Shown here in pieces: positions 47,001-55,577 of a stretch of DNA of 64,000 nucleotides. Source of the DNA: Vibrio halioticoli NBRC 102217 (GTDB lineage: Bacteria > Pseudomonadota > Gammaproteobacteria > Enterobacterales > Vibrionaceae). Location of the stretch: positions 1 through 64,000 of the forward strand of contig NZ_BAUJ01000004.1 of assembly GCF_000496695.1 (NCBI RefSeq), given 5' to 3'. The notes under the pieces were generated by a model, which was not told the origin of the DNA, made no database searches, and was given only the letters and a program-made list of their open reading frames with translations. How positions within the stretch are numbered: the stretch's first letter is position 1; each line of letters opens with the position of its first letter. Made by a program: the position numbers and the translations under genes.

Positions 47001-47223
47001 TGATAAAGAAGATGGCATGGGTGATCAGCTGTACTTTGTTGTAGAAACCAAGTCCAGTATTTTCTCTGACGACTTGCGAGCGTCAGAACAAGCCAAAATC
47101 AACTGCGGTATTGCCCACTTTGAGGCTTTGTCGAAAGATAAAGTAGGTCATAACCTTGAGAATCCCGCAAAGTTTATAAAGGCTGATTCATTTAATACCT
47201 TTTCAACTCACCTTCAAGACTAA
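44035..47223 (+). CDS. Type III-like restriction endonuclease subunit (Res)
   Basis: A 1062-residue helicase-nuclease. Walker A E-T-G-T-G-K-T has Lys105; the box II equivalent is D-E-P-Q at Asp235; F-R-Y-S-A-T-L-T is motif III; motif VI is Q-E-I-G-R-G-L-R. The C-terminal nuclease has N-P-D-W (Asp984) and E-T-K (Glu1004, Lys1006), a PD-(D/E)xK site. It translocates DNA and cleaves when Mod-bound sites are unmodified. AAAGGGGGAA ribosome-binding site. The Res and Mod catalytic residues are intact. Confidence 0.92.
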   Translation: MMSEMKIKFNPNLVHQRDAIEAVARVFEGQETFQSNFSVSSAVQADMFEKNDGIGVANALTLLPEELYENTRKVQLENGLPQTETSKQALPSLDFTIEMETGTGKTYVYLRSAFELNQRYGLTKFIIVVPSVAIKEGVYKSLQMTEEHFRKEYKNVQYDYFVYDSSKREQVRNFATNDYIQIMVINIDAFSEAFDDKSTAKSKKARRLINQADDRLSGMKPIEFIQATRPVVLIDEPQTSVSTPTRKKAIENLNPLCTFRYSATLTENLNMLYKLDSIDAYERKLVKQIEVASIEVQNNHNQAYIKLISVDNKKSPITAKVEVDLQTKTGKLQPRKTITVKSGTDLFEATNGRTVYEGYVVNDIYCEEGNEYIDFTSRDDIIDLGQSIGEVDLDTYKRLQVAKTVEEHLEKELKFFKKITTGVDPMDHSKVMSQKGIKVLSLFFIDKVANYRGYTKEGVPTQGKFALWFEEEFAAQLRKPKYRVLYPSVWDQDSSGKFVPNEQAMKELASSVHNGYFAQDKKKDASGNAVLIDLKETAASMNGKNAESAYNLIMKDKEKLLSIDEKLRFIFSHSALKEGWDNPNVFQICTLNETASVMKKRQEIGRGLRLAVDQSGERVPYGFEVNTLTVMANESYEQFVAELQKEIEQEEGIKFGAVEKHQFANIVINSDDYATMGEKEFLGAQKSEEIFTHLQDKGYIDKNGKILDALKTDLADNSVSLPDSVQAHSEAIIATLAKVSKGLSIKKHEEKKTASLREDNGKQIVLGEDFKALWDRIKYKTTYRVDFNVGELVEKCIKEIRASVAVASAKFEYKKAKVAITESALSPHDEESKTYTYQNRNYQLPDVVTYLESHTNLTRKTVVQILLGLGDKLEAFKNNPQRFIELTGEVIRKQMRLAIVDGISYQRIGDDEYYAQELFQEEELTGYLKNMVEANKSVYDYIICDSDTEFEFAEKLETSSDVKLYAKLPSWFKIDTPLGSYNPDWAVLIDKEDGMGDQLYFVVETKSSIFSDDLRASEQAKINCGIAHFEALSKDKVGHNLENPAKFIKADSFNTFSTHLQD

Positions 47224-47231
47224 TTAACCAG

Positions 47232-47252
47232 CGGCGAGAAAGCTCGCCGTTT
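47232..47252 (+). terminator. Terminator of the R-M operon
   Basis: CGGCGAG / CTCGCCG stem with a four-base loop and a short TTT, nine bases after the res stop. Confidence 0.7.
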
Positions 47253-47350
47253 ACCATCGAACTAGGGTTGAATAAAAGCTCATCTAGAGGGTAGTTCTGA
47301 TAGAGTAGGAATCTATTTTTAAATTACCATCGTTCTTAACTACAATCTCC

Positions 47351-47911
47351 CTAACTCGCCACAACATCCCACTGCTTCAACGAATCCTCTGTTTTATCAC
47401 ATTCAGTCAACTTCAAAGTACGCTTAACCCAAGGACCAGCTTTAATGGTTTTGGTGTCTATAGATAGACAGCGGTTTTGATCCACATCTAATCTGATGGT
47501 TTTGTCTTCTTTATTGTAATCAAACTTTTGGTGTGGGTGGTCGCTACATTCTAGTAGGGCGAATTCTGATTTTCCGGTTGCTAGTAGCACTTGCATGCAT
47601 TGGTTTTCGTAGGCGTAAGAACGGATTTGTTTGGTTTGGGTGTCGTATTCAAATCTAGCGTCGTTGCTTGAGTTGTTTCTTGGTGCGTCTTTATCTTTTG
47701 ATGGCGGCTTACAGGTGTGGGTGTGCATCAGTTCTGAATAGCCGCGGCCGAATGTGTCTAAGCAAAAACCGTATCCGTTGGGTTCGTCTAAGTTTTGACT
47801 AAGTGCGATGTAAGGTGCGTGGGTTGGGATGTTGAGTGCTTTTGCCGATACTTGTCCGGCAAACAAGACAAATAAAGATAGGATTGAAACTTTTAAAACT
47901 GAAGTGTTCAT
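47351..47911 (-). CDS. Secreted ricin-type lectin-domain protein
   Basis: A 186-residue exported protein: signal peptide with A-x-A cleavage near residue 24 (Q-V-S-A), then a ricin B-like beta-trefoil with repeated Q-x-W-like segments (H-P-H-Q-K-F, L-K-Q-W-D-V) and paired cysteines (N-R-C-L-S, L-T-E-C, M-Q-V ... L-E-C). It may bind sugars on cell surfaces. It stands alone between the R-M operon and the iron-uptake genes. Function beyond lectin-like binding is unknown. Confidence 0.78.
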   Translation of the reverse strand: MNTSVLKVSILSLFVLFAGQVSAKALNIPTHAPYIALSQNLDEPNGYGFCLDTFGRGYSELMHTHTCKPPSKDKDAPRNNSSNDARFEYDTQTKQIRSYAYENQCMQVLLATGKSEFALLECSDHPHQKFDYNKEDKTIRLDVDQNRCLSIDTKTIKAGPWVKRTLKLTECDKTEDSLKQWDVVAS

Positions 47912-48371
47912 ATAATGCCCTTTAAACAGTAATGGGTTTCTGAAAAATACGTCAAATAATAGCTTGTTGAATACGATGTAATTCTAACTAAATGAGAGTG
48001 CTAAGCAGTTCGATTTGCAACTAGATTTTGCAAGCATATCAGAATATTTTAGGGCGACTAGTGATTAGTGATTTCCCTTTTAGTTGTGTGAGTGTTCGCG
48101 CAAATTTACGTTTCTCTACATTGTAACTTATTGTTATAAAAATAGTTTTCTTGCTCGTCGTTATCATTCAAATCGCGTTTTTGAACTCATTATTAAACTA
48201 TTCTTCTTAAGGCATTTATTGTCGGTCTAAGCTACTTACTTAATCAATATGCAGTAGAGATCTGTGATTTATTCAAATACTGCAATCATTGGTTGATCTG
48301 TGTCACGTGGTTACAATTGTTTACAACTTAATTGAAAGTGATTATCATTCCCAAACTGTCACCCAAAGCGA
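47912..48371. other. Intergenic region with Fur box
   Basis: 460 bases divergent between the lectin-like gene and the iron-uptake operon. It contains the lectin promoter, a Fur-box-like site close to the operon start (48334-48352) and otherwise AT-rich sequence without an open frame. Confidence 0.5.
48334..48352 (+). promoter_or_regulatory. Fur box upstream of the siderophore/haem ABC operon
   Basis: GAAAGTGATTATCATTCCC matches the 19-base Fur consensus at 15 positions. It lies 20 bases before the start codon of the binding-protein gene, so iron-replete repression is likely. Confidence 0.75.
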
Positions 48372-49547
48372 ATGCAAATCATTATGAAAAACTCTATTGT
48401 TAAGCGCCTATTACTTACTGGTTTGGCGTGCCTACTTTCTTCTCCAGTAGCTTTTGCTGATACGTTTCCTGTTACCGTCACTGATGTTGCAGGACGAACT
48501 ATCACTATCGATCATGAACCGAAGAATATTGCTATTTCAACCGGTCGAGTTTTTCCGCTATTAGACATCGTTTACCAACAAGAAGCGGCTGCGCATTTAG
48601 TGGCGTGGCGTGATGATATGCGTACTTCTGCGCCGAGTATGTATGCTAGCTATGTTAAAGATTACCCAAAACTTAAAGATTTAACGCAACTCGGCAAAAT
48701 TAAATCGGGTGAGTTTGATGCTGAGCGTTTTATCCAAATGAAGGACAAGCCTGATTTATTTATTGTTGATATCGTGAATGTGAAATTGGCAGAAGAAGAA
48801 GGTTTGTTTGATAAGTTAGAGCGAGCTGGCATTCAAGTGTTAGTGGTGGATTTTCGTGAAAACCCGCTTAAAAATACGGTGCAGTCTGTAACGAGTGTAG
48901 CGACAGCGGTAGGGCGTCATGAACAAGGTCAGAAGTTTGCAGCTTACTATCAGAAACACTTAGATAACTTGTTAGCCGGTCTTGCTAAAGTGCCCGCCAG
49001 CGAACTAAATAAAAAGGTGTTTATTGAGCGCTCTGCGGGTAAACGTGAATCATGTTGTGAAACATTTGCTGCCGGTAACATGGGTGATTACGTTCCATTT
49101 TTAAAGGCGGTCAATATTGCGGATAAGCCATTAAAAGGTGCGTTTTCTGGGAACATGTCAGCGGAAAGCCTCATCATTGCTCAGCCTGATATCTACATCA
49201 TGCAAACAACAGGTTGGGTGGATAAAAATGGCGATCCTAAAGCGGGGATCCCACTTGGCTATAACCCAAATGAAGACGCCATCATATCGGCAACGAATAA
49301 GCTGTTGCAACGCACATGGATGAGACCGACTCCTGCGTATCAGAACAAACAGGTCTACTCTATCTATATGCCGTTTTATAACTCTCCATACAATCTTGTG
49401 GCTTTAGAGTATTTCGCAAAATGGTTTTATCCAGAGCAATTCAAGAATTTAGATCCTGAGCAGACGTTTGAAGAGATGAATCAAACATTAGCTAACCGCA
49501 CCGTGACTGGCATCTTCGGCCAAGACAATTTTAAGGTTATACAATAG
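48372..49547 (+). CDS. Iron-siderophore/haem-type ABC transporter substrate-binding protein
   Basis: A 391-residue periplasmic class III binding protein (FepB/BtuF group): signal peptide with cleavage after F-A-D (about residue 31), then P-V-T-V-T-D-V-A-G-R-T-I-T-I, the usual first strand. The paired residues for the permease salt bridges and the long backbone helix fit the family. Ligand unknown; iron siderophore or haem is favoured by the Fur box. ATG 48372 or the ATG at 48384 could be used; neither ribosome-binding site is strong. Confidence 0.85.
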   Translation: MQIIMKNSIVKRLLLTGLACLLSSPVAFADTFPVTVTDVAGRTITIDHEPKNIAISTGRVFPLLDIVYQQEAAAHLVAWRDDMRTSAPSMYASYVKDYPKLKDLTQLGKIKSGEFDAERFIQMKDKPDLFIVDIVNVKLAEEEGLFDKLERAGIQVLVVDFRENPLKNTVQSVTSVATAVGRHEQGQKFAAYYQKHLDNLLAGLAKVPASELNKKVFIERSAGKRESCCETFAAGNMGDYVPFLKAVNIADKPLKGAFSGNMSAESLIIAQPDIYIMQTTGWVDKNGDPKAGIPLGYNPNEDAIISATNKLLQRTWMRPTPAYQNKQVYSIYMPFYNSPYNLVALEYFAKWFYPEQFKNLDPEQTFEEMNQTLANRTVTGIFGQDNFKVIQ

Positions 49548-50629
49548 TGAACCCACGACAGAAAACGGCGCCGCCGAGTATAGGAAGTGAGGCGGAAAGT
49601 GCCTTGGCATTTCACCGCACTCGAGAGCGAAAGAAAGTCACCATGTTGGGCGTGTTTTTTATACTCAGCATCGTTTTTCTGGTGGCCGATATATTGATTG
49701 GCTCGCAGGGCCTAACGTTATCACAAGTGCTTAATGGTATTTTTTATCCAAAGAATAGCGATTTAGCCACACAAATCATCATCTGGGATATTCGCATGCC
49801 GATGTCTCTGATGGCGCCATTTGTTGGCGCAGCACTGGCACTTGCGGGCGCGCAGATGCAAACCACACTGAACAACTCACTGGCTGACCCATATACCTTT
49901 GGTGTTTCTGCGGCGGCAGGCTTTGGCGCGGCACTGGTGATCATGAATATTGTGGCGGTGCCGTTTATTCCCGTGGAATATCAAATTGCGACGATGGCAT
50001 TCATTATGTGTTTATTAACAACGCTTTTGATTGCGGGCATTTCATCAATGAAACGTATTTCAATTGAAGGTGTGATGTTATTCGGGGTGGCCATCATGTT
50101 TGCATACGACGGTATGCTGACCATGATGCAGTACTCAGCGTCAGAGACTCAATTGCAAACATTGGTCTTTTGGCAAATGGGCTCGTTAGATAGAGGCAGT
50201 TGGCAAAAAATCATTGTGTTAGCCATTTTAATCCCAACTGTGCTAGTGATTATGATGAAAGATTCATGGAAGCTATCATCACTTAAAATTGGTCAAGAGC
50301 GCGCAGAGTCTATGGGTATCAATGTGAATCGCCTGCGCAACAAGACCTTGCTGTTAGTGTCATTAATCACCTCAATATCAGTGGCCTTTGTTGGTGCGGT
50401 GGGTTTTGTGGGTTTAGTCGCCCCGCATATTGCACGAATGATATTGGGCGAAGATCAACGCTATTTCTTGCCGGCATCCGCACTTCTTGGCGCGGTATTA
50501 CTTGAAGTGGCTTCCATTGCCAGTAAATCGATTATGCCGGGGCAAATTCTTCCGTTAACGGTAATGATGTCAATCATTGGTGTTCCATTCTTTATTTACT
50601 TAATCATCAAAAAGGGCGGCAGATTTTAA
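49547..50629 (+). CDS. FecCD family ABC transporter permease
   Basis: A 360-residue permease with about ten hydrophobic segments of the FecCD/BtuC family, which imports iron complexes or B12. The R-M-P-M-S-L-M-A-P near residue 85 and G-L-V-A-P-H-I-A-R-M near 290 are typical. Its start overlaps the binding-protein stop by one base, and its stop overlaps the ATPase start (TAATG). It forms a homodimer with the ATPase. Confidence 0.9.
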   Translation: MNPRQKTAPPSIGSEAESALAFHRTRERKKVTMLGVFFILSIVFLVADILIGSQGLTLSQVLNGIFYPKNSDLATQIIIWDIRMPMSLMAPFVGAALALAGAQMQTTLNNSLADPYTFGVSAAAGFGAALVIMNIVAVPFIPVEYQIATMAFIMCLLTTLLIAGISSMKRISIEGVMLFGVAIMFAYDGMLTMMQYSASETQLQTLVFWQMGSLDRGSWQKIIVLAILIPTVLVIMMKDSWKLSSLKIGQERAESMGINVNRLRNKTLLLVSLITSISVAFVGAVGFVGLVAPHIARMILGEDQRYFLPASALLGAVLLEVASIASKSIMPGQILPLTVMMSIIGVPFFIYLIIKKGGRF

Positions 50630-51375
50630 TGGGACTTAAAATTAGCAATATATCCGTATCTTTTGCTGGCAACACAATTTTAAATGATCTGAGTATTCCG
50701 GAAATTCATTCAGGAGAAATGGTTTCACTTATTGGTAAAAACGGGGCAGGCAAGTCAACGCTACTAAAGCAAATGACCAAGCTGATTCGCTTAAATCCCA
50801 AGTCTGTGACTCTTGATGATAAGCCGTTAGTTTTAGGCGATATTGGTTATTTACCGCAAGATCATAGGATCTCAGCCAGTATCACTGTGGTAGAGCTTTT
50901 AATTACGACCATGCATGTGGGTGTCAGCTCACTTTTTACCCGAGCGCACAGCGCCGAAAAAGCCTTAGCTTTGTTAGAGCAAGTGGGCATCATTCATCTT
51001 GCCAACAAACTGTGTACTGAACTCTCTGGCGGTGAAAGCCAAATGGTTGGCCTAGCGCAAGCGGTGATCAATCAGCCGAAAGTGCTGATTCTTGATGAGC
51101 CAACCTCAGCATTAGACATGAGTAACCAGTTAAAACTGCTGGAATACGTGAGAAGCTATACAGTAGATAATAACGCTTGCGTATTGATGGTGGTGCATGA
51201 TTTAAACCTAGCTATTCAATACTCGCATAAAGTGGCGGCATTACATGATGGTCAGCTGTTTATTTATGGCGAACCGAAAAAAATCATCGACCAACAACTG
51301 ATTCAAGATGTGTTTAATGTTAATTCGCAAGTTATCCAACTTGAAGATCATCCCGTTGTTGTGGTGCGTCACTAA
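50629..51375 (+). CDS. FepC-type ABC transporter ATP-binding protein
   Basis: A 248-residue ATPase with Walker A G-K-N-G-A-G-K-S-T near residue 37, signature L-S-G-G-E near 133 and Walker B L-I-L-D-E-P-T near 155. Length and sequence fit FepC/FecE. It completes the three-gene iron-complex importer and starts on the last base of the permease stop. Confidence 0.9.
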   Translation: MGLKISNISVSFAGNTILNDLSIPEIHSGEMVSLIGKNGAGKSTLLKQMTKLIRLNPKSVTLDDKPLVLGDIGYLPQDHRISASITVVELLITTMHVGVSSLFTRAHSAEKALALLEQVGIIHLANKLCTELSGGESQMVGLAQAVINQPKVLILDEPTSALDMSNQLKLLEYVRSYTVDNNACVLMVVHDLNLAIQYSHKVAALHDGQLFIYGEPKKIIDQQLIQDVFNVNSQVIQLEDHPVVVVRH

Positions 51376-51448
51376 TCACAAGCTGAAATAGCCATACTTA
51401 GGTGTATTTGTTTTCTCTAAAACAGTAATCGCCAACTCTTCAATATAG

Positions 51449-51485
51449 TGCTCCGCTGAGTTTCTACCTGAAACTAGCCGGAGCA
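51449..51485. other. Strong hairpin between iron operon and two-component system
   Basis: TGCTCCG with CGGAGCA and GAGTTTC with GAAACT form two stacked stems of about 15 pairs separated by small bulges, loop TACCT. There is no T run. It could stabilise or end the iron-operon mRNA; a role in the downstream gene leader is also possible. Confidence 0.45.
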
Positions 51486-51655
51486 GAATCTACCCTCCCA
51501 TATCTTATATATAATCTTGGATTCGCCTTGAGGCGCATGTTTTTTAGCCTTAACCTAGGATTAACCAGTTTAGAGTTAAGTTAATGCTATGTATGCTGGG
51601 ATAAATTCCCTAGCAGTGCATTTCTCTACAAATTATAAAAGGTAAGCGGGTCACT

Positions 51656-52342
51656 ATGGGTTTAGAACATTGTCAGTTGTTGTTAGTCGAGGACGATTTG
51701 GATCTGGCGACAGCAGTTATTGATTATTTAGAGTTGGACTCTATCTCTTGTGACTACGCGACCAATGGTTTATCTGGCCTGAATATGATTAAAGAGAATC
51801 ATTATGATGCGGTCATTCTAGACTTAAATTTGCCCAAAATGGATGGCCTAGAAGTATGCTCAAACCTGCGAGCGCAAGGCTACGATATACCCATTCTAAT
51901 GCTCACTGCTCGCGATACTCTGGATGACAAACTGAAAGGCTTTTCCAGTGGCGCGGATGATTATCTGGTGAAGCCGTTTGCGTTAGAAGAATTAGTGGCG
52001 CGCATACAAGTATTGTCACGTCGTCGCAGTGGCGAAGTCAATAAACTCACCGTGGACGACTTAGAGCTCGACCTTAAAGCAGAAACGGCGACTCGAGCAG
52101 GGAAGAGCTTAAAGTTGTCTCCAACCGGTTTTAAAATACTGGCCGCTTTAATGCGAAAAACACCGAATGTGATTAAGCGTGAAAAACTAATGCAAGTAGT
52201 GTGGGGTGATGATCAGCCAGACAGCAATAGCTTAAAAGTGCACATGTTTAATCTTAGAAAAGCGGTAGATAGCCAGTCGGACCATAAACTGATTCATACT
52301 GTCACTGGGCAAGGTTTTGCGCTTCGACGAGAGAGCAACTAA
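51656..52342 (+). CDS. OmpR family response regulator
   Basis: A 228-residue two-component response regulator: receiver domain with acidic pair Glu12/Asp13 and phospho-acceptor Asp56 in I-L-D-L-N, the switch Thr and Lys (L-M-L-T-A and D-Y-L-V-K-P-F), and a C-terminal winged helix (about 130-228). It binds DNA when phosphorylated by the kinase encoded three bases downstream. Its targets may be the TolC-SapC-adhesin genes next door, or the iron importer; both are inference. Confidence 0.93.
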   Translation: MGLEHCQLLLVEDDLDLATAVIDYLELDSISCDYATNGLSGLNMIKENHYDAVILDLNLPKMDGLEVCSNLRAQGYDIPILMLTARDTLDDKLKGFSSGADDYLVKPFALEELVARIQVLSRRRSGEVNKLTVDDLELDLKAETATRAGKSLKLSPTGFKILAALMRKTPNVIKREKLMQVVWGDDQPDSNSLKVHMFNLRKAVDSQSDHKLIHTVTGQGFALRRESN

Positions 52343-52345
52343 CCT

Positions 52346-53614
52346 ATGAAAATTCGTGCTAGCCTAAGATTGTATGTTGCCGTTGCCATGTTTTTATCCG
52401 GCACATTGCTGGTGGCGGGCATGTCTACGGTAGCGGTGAATTATTTCTTTTATGGATTGGATACTTCATTAACCACCTTCATGCGCTCGGAAGCGTTCGA
52501 ATTTGATGCAGAAGATGGTAAGCCTTATCAAGTGCAAGAGATGACGATTGCAACACGCTGGCAAGATTTACCTGAATTAATACAAAACCGCTTTAAAGAT
52601 GTCCATCTAGAAAACGGTAAGTTAGCTAAGAAAATTGATGGCATTCCTATCTTAAAAGTCCCCACTGTTCGAGATTTTTTAATGAAGTTGGAACGTGATG
52701 GTAAGCTTCGTTATATTTCTATCTCTTTTGATGATGGCGATGTAAAGCGTTCCTTAGCTGAAGAACGTCCTAAATTTCTTTATATCTTACTGTTTGCGTT
52801 AGCGGCAATTACCTTATTTGGTGTGATATTGCTTATCATGCTTAAGCAGGTGTCAGAGCCTGTTCGTCAGCTGCGTAACTGGGCAAAAAGGTTGGACAAA
52901 AAGCAGAAAAACGAACCCACGCCCAACTTTCAATACAGTGAGCTTAATGTGTTGGCAGAGATCATTGAATCTAGCTTGAATTCAGTACAAGAAAGCGTCA
53001 CCCGCGAAAAAGAATTTTTAGGTTATGCCAGCCATGAACTGCGCACGCCCATTGCAGTAACTCGTAGTAATGCTGAATTGCTACAAAAAATGATTGAGCG
53101 AGGTATCAATACGGATAAACAGCTGCAAGTATTAGATAGAATCCGCCGTGCTTCCTTTACTATGACAGATCTAACTGAAACCTTGCTGTGGCTAAATCGT
53201 CAAGAACACAAACAGCTTGCTGAAGAATCGATTGTATTAGGTGATTTGGTGTTTCAAATTCAATCTGAGTTGCGCTATTTACTGGAAGGTAAGAGCGTTA
53301 ACGTCAGCATAAGCCATGATTCTACAATGCTAAGTATACCGCCAGGCTTGGGACGAATCGTGATTACCAATATTATTCGTAATGCCTTTCAACATACTTA
53401 TGAAGGTGATGTTGTTATTGAACAAAAACAACAAAGCTTACTTATTACCAATCATAATTATTCAGATAATGATAACCAACATGACTTAGGGTTTGGTCTT
53501 GGCTTGCAATTGACTGACCGATTGATCAAACAATATGGTTGGTATTATAAAAATGAAACGCTGTCAGATGGACGACGTGTAGAAATTCATTTTGATCATC
53601 AGCAAACTACATAA
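52346..53614 (+). CDS. Sensor histidine kinase
   Basis: A 422-residue membrane sensor: a first helix at 8-30, a periplasmic loop of about 110 residues, a second helix at about 145-168, HAMP-like linker, dimerisation domain with phospho-His230 (Y-A-S-H-E-L-R-T-P) and an ATPase domain with N-box N-I-I-R-N-A-F-Q-H and a G-box D-L-G-F-G-L-G-L. The ATPase domain is compact. Signal unknown. Transcribed with the response regulator. Confidence 0.92.
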   Translation: MKIRASLRLYVAVAMFLSGTLLVAGMSTVAVNYFFYGLDTSLTTFMRSEAFEFDAEDGKPYQVQEMTIATRWQDLPELIQNRFKDVHLENGKLAKKIDGIPILKVPTVRDFLMKLERDGKLRYISISFDDGDVKRSLAEERPKFLYILLFALAAITLFGVILLIMLKQVSEPVRQLRNWAKRLDKKQKNEPTPNFQYSELNVLAEIIESSLNSVQESVTREKEFLGYASHELRTPIAVTRSNAELLQKMIERGINTDKQLQVLDRIRRASFTMTDLTETLLWLNRQEHKQLAEESIVLGDLVFQIQSELRYLLEGKSVNVSISHDSTMLSIPPGLGRIVITNIIRNAFQHTYEGDVVIEQKQQSLLITNHNYSDNDNQHDLGFGLGLQLTDRLIKQYGWYYKNETLSDGRRVEIHFDHQQTT

Positions 53615-54017
53615 GTTTTCAAATCTAATGGTTATGCAATATTGAAGAATAAGAAACCGTGTCGGTTAAGGAATGCCGCTAGGATTTAATAATGTATTTT
53701 CTGTTTTGTCATAAGATATTCTAAAAAATTTGAACTCTTTTACTTTATTGTCAGATCAACTCTTATCCCTGCTTTATCCTATCTGTAATCAATTAGTTAG
53801 TCGATTTTACCTGTTATGCGCTACAAACAAAGAATAACTAATTCCTTGTTTCTGTAAGGGTATTTCTAAGTGTTAATAATAAGTATTATTTTTTGTGTGA
53901 TTTTGTAAAACCTGCATATACTTCGTAGAGAAGTAAATCAAGTTTGCTCATAGAAGAGCGAGCATTTACATAATCATAGACAGATAAAATGCTCATTTAG
54001 ATGCAGGGATGGATTAA
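53615..54017. other. Intergenic region upstream of the TolC-like gene
   Basis: About 400 AT-rich bases holding the TolC-like gene's promoter. I see no open frame, terminator or known RNA here. Confidence 0.45.
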
Positions 54018-55412
54018 ATGATTAGGAAACTCCTCAGCGTAGTTACGCTTGGGGCTTTGGCCTCAAGTGTGAGTGCAGAGAACTTGCTTGATATGTACCA
54101 ACAAGCGTTGGAACACGATCCTATTTATCGTGCAGGTATTGCCCAGCATGACGCAGATAGAGAAGTGTACGATCAAGCACTGGCTTTTCTACTTCCTACC
54201 TTAGATCTAGAGCTGAGTCATACTCAGACTTATCAAAAAATAATCAGCACAGATAATCCGATTCTCTCTTCGCGGGATTCAACGGATTACCCAACCAATG
54301 AGCTGAACCTCTCTCTTACTCAATCGATATACAGCTACAGCAATTGGGCTGCTTTTTCGCAAGCAAAACAAGATGTGAAAGGGGTAGCTGCTGAGCTAGA
54401 AGGGGTGCGACAAGAGTTAATGCTGCGAGTGGCTACTGCTTATTTTAGCGTGTTAAAAAGACGTGACACCTACTTAGGCATCAACGCCGAAGTGAAATCG
54501 TTAGAGCAAGTAAACGAATTTGTAAAAACCCAAGCTGCGAATGGTCTTGCTCGTAAAACAGATGCATTGGATGCCGAAGCTCGATTGCTGCAAGCGCAGG
54601 CGCGTAAAATTGAAGTAGGAAACTCACTGCGAGATTCGTTGCAAGGTTTGTATGAAATTACCGGCTATATTCCGCCAAATATGGCAACGCTTGGAGAAGA
54701 GCTGATATTAGTCAAGCCTGATCCTTTTCAAGTGGAAAGTTGGCTAACCAGCGCGCAAAAAAATAATCCTTCTATTATTGCAAAACAAAGTGCCCTTGAG
54801 GCGGCGCGTGAAGATATCCGCAGCCAAAAAGGTGGGCATTATCCTGAGCTTGATTTAGTGGCCAATTACAACATTACCGAAGTCAACGGCACCTTGTTTG
54901 ATGGGAAAAGTGAGATAGAAACCGCTGACGTAATGCTACGTCTTAAAATCCCAATCTATGCCGGCGGCTCAGTGTCATCTCGAGTTCGAGAAACCGAGTC
55001 TCTTTACCATAAATCGCGTAACGAGCTAGAGCAAACTTGGCGTCAAACCTCACGTGAAACGCACGATGCCTTTACTGGTGTAACCAGCTCAATTAGTAAA
55101 GTTGAAGCACTGAAAAAATCAGTAGAAGCGTATGAATCGGCAGTGGATTTTAAAGAACAATCTTTTGAATCAGGTGTGGCGACCAGTATTACTGTGTTAG
55201 ATGCGGTTCGCGATTTATTTATTGCCCGCACCGAATATTCCGCTGCTCGTTATGACTATCTTTATAACCACTTACGACTCAAACGAGCCGTAGGCACGCT
55301 GACAGAGTTTGATCTGCAGCAGATAAACAACACGCTGCAAGGAAAAGAGGTACCAACAGATTTAAGTGTTCTAGATGAGGACCTAGAGATTTCTAGGTTG
55401 ATGTTGTACTAG
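54018..55412 (+). CDS. TolC family outer-membrane protein
   Basis: A 464-residue outer-membrane channel of the TolC family used by type I secretion or efflux pumps. It has a signal peptide (cleavage near S-V-S-A, residue 20), then E-N-L-L-D-M-Y-Q-Q-A-L-E-H-D-P, the family N-terminus, and two related coiled-coil repeats. No signal of a lipoprotein. It precedes sapC and the giant adhesin gene, suggesting it exports the adhesin; the ABC and membrane-fusion partners are not in the window. Confidence 0.88.
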   Translation: MIRKLLSVVTLGALASSVSAENLLDMYQQALEHDPIYRAGIAQHDADREVYDQALAFLLPTLDLELSHTQTYQKIISTDNPILSSRDSTDYPTNELNLSLTQSIYSYSNWAAFSQAKQDVKGVAAELEGVRQELMLRVATAYFSVLKRRDTYLGINAEVKSLEQVNEFVKTQAANGLARKTDALDAEARLLQAQARKIEVGNSLRDSLQGLYEITGYIPPNMATLGEELILVKPDPFQVESWLTSAQKNNPSIIAKQSALEAAREDIRSQKGGHYPELDLVANYNITEVNGTLFDGKSEIETADVMLRLKIPIYAGGSVSSRVRETESLYHKSRNELEQTWRQTSRETHDAFTGVTSSISKVEALKKSVEAYESAVDFKEQSFESGVATSITVLDAVRDLFIARTEYSAARYDYLYNHLRLKRAVGTLTEFDLQQINNTLQGKEVPTDLSVLDEDLEISRLMLY

Positions 55413-55577
55413 GTTGAGCGGTCATTATTTAGCGTAAGTAAATCGCTTAAATAAGCAGTTTTAGCTCAACAAAATTTTCTTTCAACAGGCTATTTTCTCA
55501 ACCTAGAGAAAGTGTTCGTTCATAACGGCAAGGCGTGCTGAGAGAAGAAGTATTTTACCGATGAAAAGGAGTTCAAT

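Noticed and set aside
47224-47350. Possible second tRNA 3'-end repeat marking the island's right boundary
   Set aside because: I looked for CCTACAGGGCGC-like sequence after the res gene and saw none.
51449-51485. Integron attC site
   Set aside because: The hairpin lacks the conserved GTTRRRY/RYYYAAC boxes and no cassette-like arrangement is present.
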